A stretch of DNA of 46,113 bases. Origin: an uncultured Ruminococcus sp. (GTDB taxonomy: Bacteria > Bacillota > Clostridia > Oscillospirales > Acutalibacteraceae). Every line of letters begins with the position of its first letter. The first letter of the stretch is position 1. Below, in pieces: positions 42,976 to 46,113 of the stretch. The position numbers and the translations under genes were made by a program. The notes beneath the pieces were generated by a model. That model was not told the origin of the DNA, did not search any database, and saw only the letters and a list, made by a program, of their open reading frames with translations. The stretch covers positions 1 to 46,113 of the forward strand of contig CACZZB010000017.1 in the NCBI GenBank assembly GCA_902785555.1. Reading direction: 5' to 3'.

Positions 42976-43100
42976 CAAAAAAATACAGCCTTTAACACTT
43001 ATCAAAGTTTCCCTTCAATAACTCCGACAAAGTATTTTTGGCTGTCTTTTTTCGCAGACAATATGCGGAAAGTCCCGTTTCCATTCCATATACTGTGCAA
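42976..43100 (-). ncRNA. Possible structured leader or small RNA upstream of GH31
   Basis: The promoter at 43106-43134 should start a transcript near 43098. Its first 120 bases fold well by eye: GGAAA/TTTCC and CGCA/TGCG hairpins, then ACAGCC (43040-43045) paired with GGCTGT (42985-42990). Inside that sits a 9-base stem TTATTGAAG/CTTTGATAA around a short loop, and an A-T-T7 run follows at 42976-42983. The last stem looks like a terminator. It could be a riboswitch-type leader of GH31 or a free RNA. An alternative is a 33-codon frame on the same strand without a good start. No known class is recognised. The rest of the 42910-43363 gap holds promoters only. Confidence 0.4.
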
Positions 43101-43105
43101 TTATT

Positions 43106-43134
43106 ATATTACAATACTTGAAAAAAAATGTCAA
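43106..43134 (-). promoter_or_regulatory. Promoter upstream of the GH31 leader
   Basis: TTGACA (43129-43134), 17 bases, TAATAT (43106-43111) on the minus strand; a perfect TATAAT also overlaps at 43103-43108. Confidence 0.7.
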
Positions 43135-43211
43135 TAAATCTATTATATATAAAATATGAAAATTTTTTAATATTTTTTGTATAAATTGTATGTATCAGCT
43201 TTGTGCCTGTA

Positions 43212-43240
43212 TTGACAAACAGAAAGATAAGTTTTATAAT
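43212..43240 (+). promoter_or_regulatory. Distal promoter of the NatAB-like operon
   Basis: TTGACA (43212-43217), 17 bases, TATAAT (43235-43240): perfect consensus. Confidence 0.82.
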
Positions 43241-43259
43241 ATACTATAAGCAACAAGCG

Positions 43260-43267
43260 TTGTACAA
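43260..43267. promoter_or_regulatory. TTGTACAA palindrome between the two promoters
   Basis: A perfect 8-base palindrome (43260-43267) lies 20 bases after the distal -10 and 34 before the proximal -35. It could be an operator. Only one copy is seen. Confidence 0.35.
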
Positions 43268-43300
43268 TGTCAGTCGCATAATATTTTACTGCAATAAACA

Positions 43301-43329
43301 TTGACAAACTTGCTATATTATTATAAAAT
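43301..43329 (+). promoter_or_regulatory. Proximal promoter of the NatAB-like operon
   Basis: TTGACA (43301-43306), 17 bases, TAAAAT (43324-43329), 35 bases before the start codon of the ATPase gene. Confidence 0.7.
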
Positions 43330-43363
43330 TTTAAGCAGATAAAATTTAAAAGGAGGCATAAGT

Positions 43364-44278
43364 TTGGAACTCAAAGTAGAAAACATTTTTAAAAGTTTCG
43401 GTGAAAAGGAAGTCCTCAAAGATATTTCAATAACCGCTCACGGCGGTGCGGCTCTCGGACTGCTCGGACGAAACGGTGCAGGAAAAACTACTACTATACG
43501 AATCATTATGGGCGTATTTTTCCCTGACAAAGGCAAAGTTCTCGTTGACGGAAAGCAGATAGACAGAAACAATATCCGTATCGGCTATATGCCCGAAGAA
43601 AGAGGTCTTTATCCTAAAATAAAGATATGCGACCAGCTCGCCTATCTTGCACAGCTCAGAGGAATGTCATCAAAAGAATCCCAGAAAGCCTGTGACAAAT
43701 GGCTTGAAAGAATGTCCATGAGCGAATACAAAAACAAAAAACTCGAAACTCTCAGCAAAGGAAATCAGCAGAAAATCCAGCTTGCCGCAACTCTTATGTG
43801 CAATCCTCAGATAATAATTCTTGATGAGCCGTTTTCGGGACTTGACCCTGTGAATGCCATGCTCCTCAAAGATGTCATCAAAGAAATGATTGCAGGCGGT
43901 GCAGTAGTGCTTTTTTCAAGCCACCAGATGAATTATATCGAGGAATTCTGTGAAAGTATCGCTATCATCAATCAAGGAAAAATTGCCGTTGACGGCAGGA
44001 TATCGGATATCAAAAGAAGTTATCCCCGTGACAGGATAGCAGTCACTTCAAAAGACTTTGAAAAAATATCACCGTTTGTACTTCAGAAAATGCCTGATGA
44101 TATAACAGATGTCAAAAATGACGGTGAAAACACTGTTGTTATCAAAATGAAGTCCCCCGATTTCAAAAACCGTCTTTTTGCCGAACTTTCACAGCAGGAT
44201 TTTGACATTGACTGTTTCAAGGTCTGTGAACCGTCACTCAACGACATATTCGTTCAATATACGGAGGTAGGGGTATGA
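43364..44278 (+). CDS. ABC transporter ATP-binding protein (NatA-like)
   Basis: A 304-residue ATPase with a TTG start after AGGAGG. Walker A is GRNGAGKTT (35-43), the signature is LSKGNQQK (about 132), and the Walker B is IIILDEPFSGLDP. A C-terminal extension of about 80 residues is typical for the COG4152/NatA-type ATPases. These energise ABC-2 exporters for Na+ or small toxic compounds. It overlaps the permease gene by ATGA. Confidence 0.93.
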   Translation: MELKVENIFKSFGEKEVLKDISITAHGGAALGLLGRNGAGKTTTIRIIMGVFFPDKGKVLVDGKQIDRNNIRIGYMPEERGLYPKIKICDQLAYLAQLRGMSSKESQKACDKWLERMSMSEYKNKKLETLSKGNQQKIQLAATLMCNPQIIILDEPFSGLDPVNAMLLKDVIKEMIAGGAVVLFSSHQMNYIEEFCESIAIINQGKIAVDGRISDIKRSYPRDRIAVTSKDFEKISPFVLQKMPDDITDVKNDGENTVVIKMKSPDFKNRLFAELSQQDFDIDCFKVCEPSLNDIFVQYTEVGV

Positions 44279-45546
44279 AGCATATTTTACAAGTTCTTAA
44301 ATTTGAATATCTCAACTGCATAAAAAACAAGGCTTTTATCATCACTACGATAATATTAATGCTCCTGATACTCGGAACATCATTTGTACCCGCTATCATA
44401 ATGGATATACAGAAATCAGAGGATGACGGAGAGCCAACAGGTGATGTAAATATAATCGGGATAGTCAATAATGCCTATGATGATAATACACTTGTCGAAA
44501 AAATATTCACGAAATATTATCCCCACAGTGTCGTACAGGTATCAGAAGAAAGCGTTGATGAATTGAAAACAAAAGTCAATGATTCTCAATATACTTTCGC
44601 AGTAGTTCTCAACAGTCCTATATCCTTTACATATATAACCAAAAACAACTCTCTTATGAGTGAGGAAACAATGACAATAGCTGAGGCGGCAAAAGGTATC
44701 TACCGTGCAGTGAATTTTGAAAAATTCGGTGTTGACTATGAAAGAACAGCAACTATCCTCGATGCCCCGATAGTTTATGATACTGTCACGACAGGCACCG
44801 ACCAGACCAAAAACTATTTCTCCACTTATATACTTGTAATGATACTTTATATGGCAATAGTCATGTACGGTCAGATGGTATCTCAGAGTGTCGTTACAGA
44901 AAAAAATACACGAGCTATGGAAATGCTCATCACCTGTGCAAAACCAACACATCTTATGTTCGGTAAAGTCATCGGTTCGGGACTTGCAGGATTGACACAG
45001 CTTGTAGTTATAATCGGAACGGCTCTCGTATCCGTCAAGACAATATCCATGAAATCCCTTCCCGAAGGCTTGTCCGATATACTTACAATGCCCGTTTCAA
45101 CAGTCGTATACGCATTGATATTCTTCATAACCGCATACTTCATATATGCTTTTCTGCTCGGTTCATTGTCATCACTCGCTTCAAGAAGCGAAGACCTCAA
45201 TACCCTTACCACTCCTGTAATGATGATATTTGTAGTCGCTTTCATGATAGTTATGATGTCAATGACAAGCGATATAAACAATACTCTTATGATAGTATGC
45301 TCATATATCCCGTTCACCGCACCTATCGCAATGTTCGCAAGAATAGCTCTTTCAGATGTGGCTTTCTACGAGATAATCATTTCGATAATCATACAGCTTG
45401 TTTCGATATATCTTTTGGGAATGCTTGCCGCTGCAATTTACAGGATAGGAGTTCTTATGTACGGCAATCCTCCGAAATTCAATGAGATAATAAAACTCCT
45501 CAAAGAACAGCACAAAACCAATAAAGCTATAAAATCAAAAGAGTAA
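44275..45546 (+). CDS. ABC-2 type permease (NatB-like)
   Basis: A 423-residue permease. One helix lies near the start (AFIITTIILMLLILGTSF), followed by an extracytoplasmic domain of about 140 residues. Five helices follow, beginning with FSTYILVMILYMAIVMYGQM, then SVVTEKNTRAMEMLI, a conserved NatB-type loop after the second helix. It pairs with the ATPase gene just upstream (ATGA overlap). The system is probably a Na+ or drug exporter; the substrate is not shown by sequence. A strong terminator follows. Confidence 0.92.
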   Translation: MKHILQVLKFEYLNCIKNKAFIITTIILMLLILGTSFVPAIIMDIQKSEDDGEPTGDVNIIGIVNNAYDDNTLVEKIFTKYYPHSVVQVSEESVDELKTKVNDSQYTFAVVLNSPISFTYITKNNSLMSEETMTIAEAAKGIYRAVNFEKFGVDYERTATILDAPIVYDTVTTGTDQTKNYFSTYILVMILYMAIVMYGQMVSQSVVTEKNTRAMEMLITCAKPTHLMFGKVIGSGLAGLTQLVVIIGTALVSVKTISMKSLPEGLSDILTMPVSTVVYALIFFITAYFIYAFLLGSLSSLASRSEDLNTLTTPVMMIFVVAFMIVMMSMTSDINNTLMIVCSYIPFTAPIAMFARIALSDVAFYEIIISIIIQLVSIYLLGMLAAAIYRIGVLMYGNPPKFNEIIKLLKEQHKTNKAIKSKE

Positions 45547-45554
45547 AACATAAA

Positions 45555-45597
45555 ACCGTTCCTGTACAGAAAAATACAGGAACGGTCGTTTTATTTA
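45555..45597. terminator. Terminator after the NatAB-like operon
   Basis: ACCGTTCCTGTA (45555-45566) and TACAGGAACGGT (45575-45586) form a perfect 12-base stem; TCGTTTTATTT follows. On the minus strand it may also serve the convergent gene ending at 45595. Confidence 0.9.
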
Positions 45598-45960
45598 TGA
45601 CAATATTTTCAGCTTTATATTTATTATCAGAAGAATACCGCAAAATATCGCTATTATAAGGAATAATACAAAATCATATATCATGTGTACCATGCTTGGA
45701 AGAAGCGGATTTATAAATAATATTTCTTTGTCACCTGTTTTCGGGAGCCTTTGCAGTTTATTGTATGTTCGGGTTATGGTACGCTGTTCACCGTCAAGCT
45801 CATACTCTATCTTTGCAATATGAGTGTCCGAATTGCTTCTTTTGACGGAAATTATCGTTCCGTCAGCGTGACGGAAACCTATCATAACAATTAAAGGTAT
45901 CAGCAATACCACTGCTATAAATGTTATCAACAGAATATTCACTTTCTTATACTTGCTCAT
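45595..45960 (-). CDS. Small two-helix membrane protein (DUF3592-like)
   Basis: 121 residues from the ATG at 45960 (GGG nine bases upstream); an ATG three codons earlier overlaps that site. A first helix (ILLITFIAVVLLIPLIVMIGF) is followed by a soluble domain of about 60 residues with beta character (GTIISVKRSNSDTHIAKIEYEL ... shorter strands), and a second helix (FVLFLIIAIFCGILLIINI) ends the protein. The topology, with a small beta domain between two helices, is that of DUF3592-like proteins. Function unknown. Confidence 0.65.
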   Translation of the reverse strand: MSKYKKVNILLITFIAVVLLIPLIVMIGFRHADGTIISVKRSNSDTHIAKIEYELDGEQRTITRTYNKLQRLPKTGDKEILFINPLLPSMVHMIYDFVLFLIIAIFCGILLIINIKLKILS

Positions 45961-46113
45961 TTTATACATCCCGTTACTGAAAACTTATAAAAAGTTATAA
46001 AAACCACTTTTATGTTTCATTCCTTGTTCACCGTGTCCATTTTCGATATAAATCTACTCATGTTTGATATGACACTCCGAAGGCTTAAATTCCCCGCTAA
46101 CGTACGGGTACAT

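Noticed and set aside
42983..43098. 33-codon frame on the minus strand as a small protein
   Set aside because: It has only a TTG start without ribosome site and lies in the middle of strong hairpins; noted as an alternative to the RNA call.
45961..46113. Possible gene or RNA at the right end
   Set aside because: No open frame with a start signal or clear structure; nothing supported in these last 150 bases.

Overview
The window is AT-rich chromosomal DNA from an anaerobic, low-GC Gram-positive bacterium of the Clostridia. It is probably a Ruminococcus-like member of the Oscillospiraceae. The basis is strong GGAGG ribosome sites, frequent TTG/GTG starts, a T-box in front of thrS, separate GluRS and GlnRS, spoIIE and a spoVT remnant, intracellular starch enzymes, a sodium-pump decarboxylase beta/gamma pair, and a secreted tandem-repeat transglutaminase protein. 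The genus is an inference from gene content.

Region 1 (1 to about 11,780) is the right-hand part of an integrative mobilizable element. A leftward cargo operon (about 5441 to 84, continuing off the window) encodes a DUF6076-type zinc protein, a large SNF2-family helicase, a DUF4391 protein and a small membrane protein; it looks like a defence module. Rightward genes form the element core: an excisionase-like HTH protein, a RepA-type ATPase, an intergenic region with 8-bp-spaced TTGCAA repeats around an AT-rich core plus a probable oriT, MobC, a MobA-type relaxase, a small protein and a large serine recombinase. No type IV secretion genes are visible, so transfer would need a helper.

The most striking object is at the element/chromosome border. 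The recombinase reading frame runs without a stop into the C-terminal part (from about residue 30) of the sporulation regulator SpoVT. The element therefore appears to sit inside spoVT, with the recombinase fused to the SpoVT GAF domain.

Region 2 (12,220 to 24,400) is chromosome: a YoaK/DUF1275 gene broken by an 11-bp tandem duplication; thrS under T-box control; a tight five-gene run gltX, NADAR, zinc-ribbon protein, unknown, glnS; an unknown protein; an SseB-like gene with a small partner; and a 577-residue unknown protein. Region 3 (24,500 to 31,470) holds spoIIE, with a promoter resembling Spo0A-activated promoters, a large MacB/FtsX-type ABC protein, a GNAT acetyltransferase, a YtqA-type radical SAM protein and a small rubredoxin gene. 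Region 4 (31,500 to 46,113) holds type I pullulanase, an AI-2E family membrane protein, the secreted transglutaminase-like protein, a leuB-gamma-beta operon, small membrane proteins, a GH31 glucosidase with a possible structured leader, a NatAB-like ABC exporter and a small membrane protein.

I saw no CRISPR array, rRNA, tRNA or complete insertion sequence.
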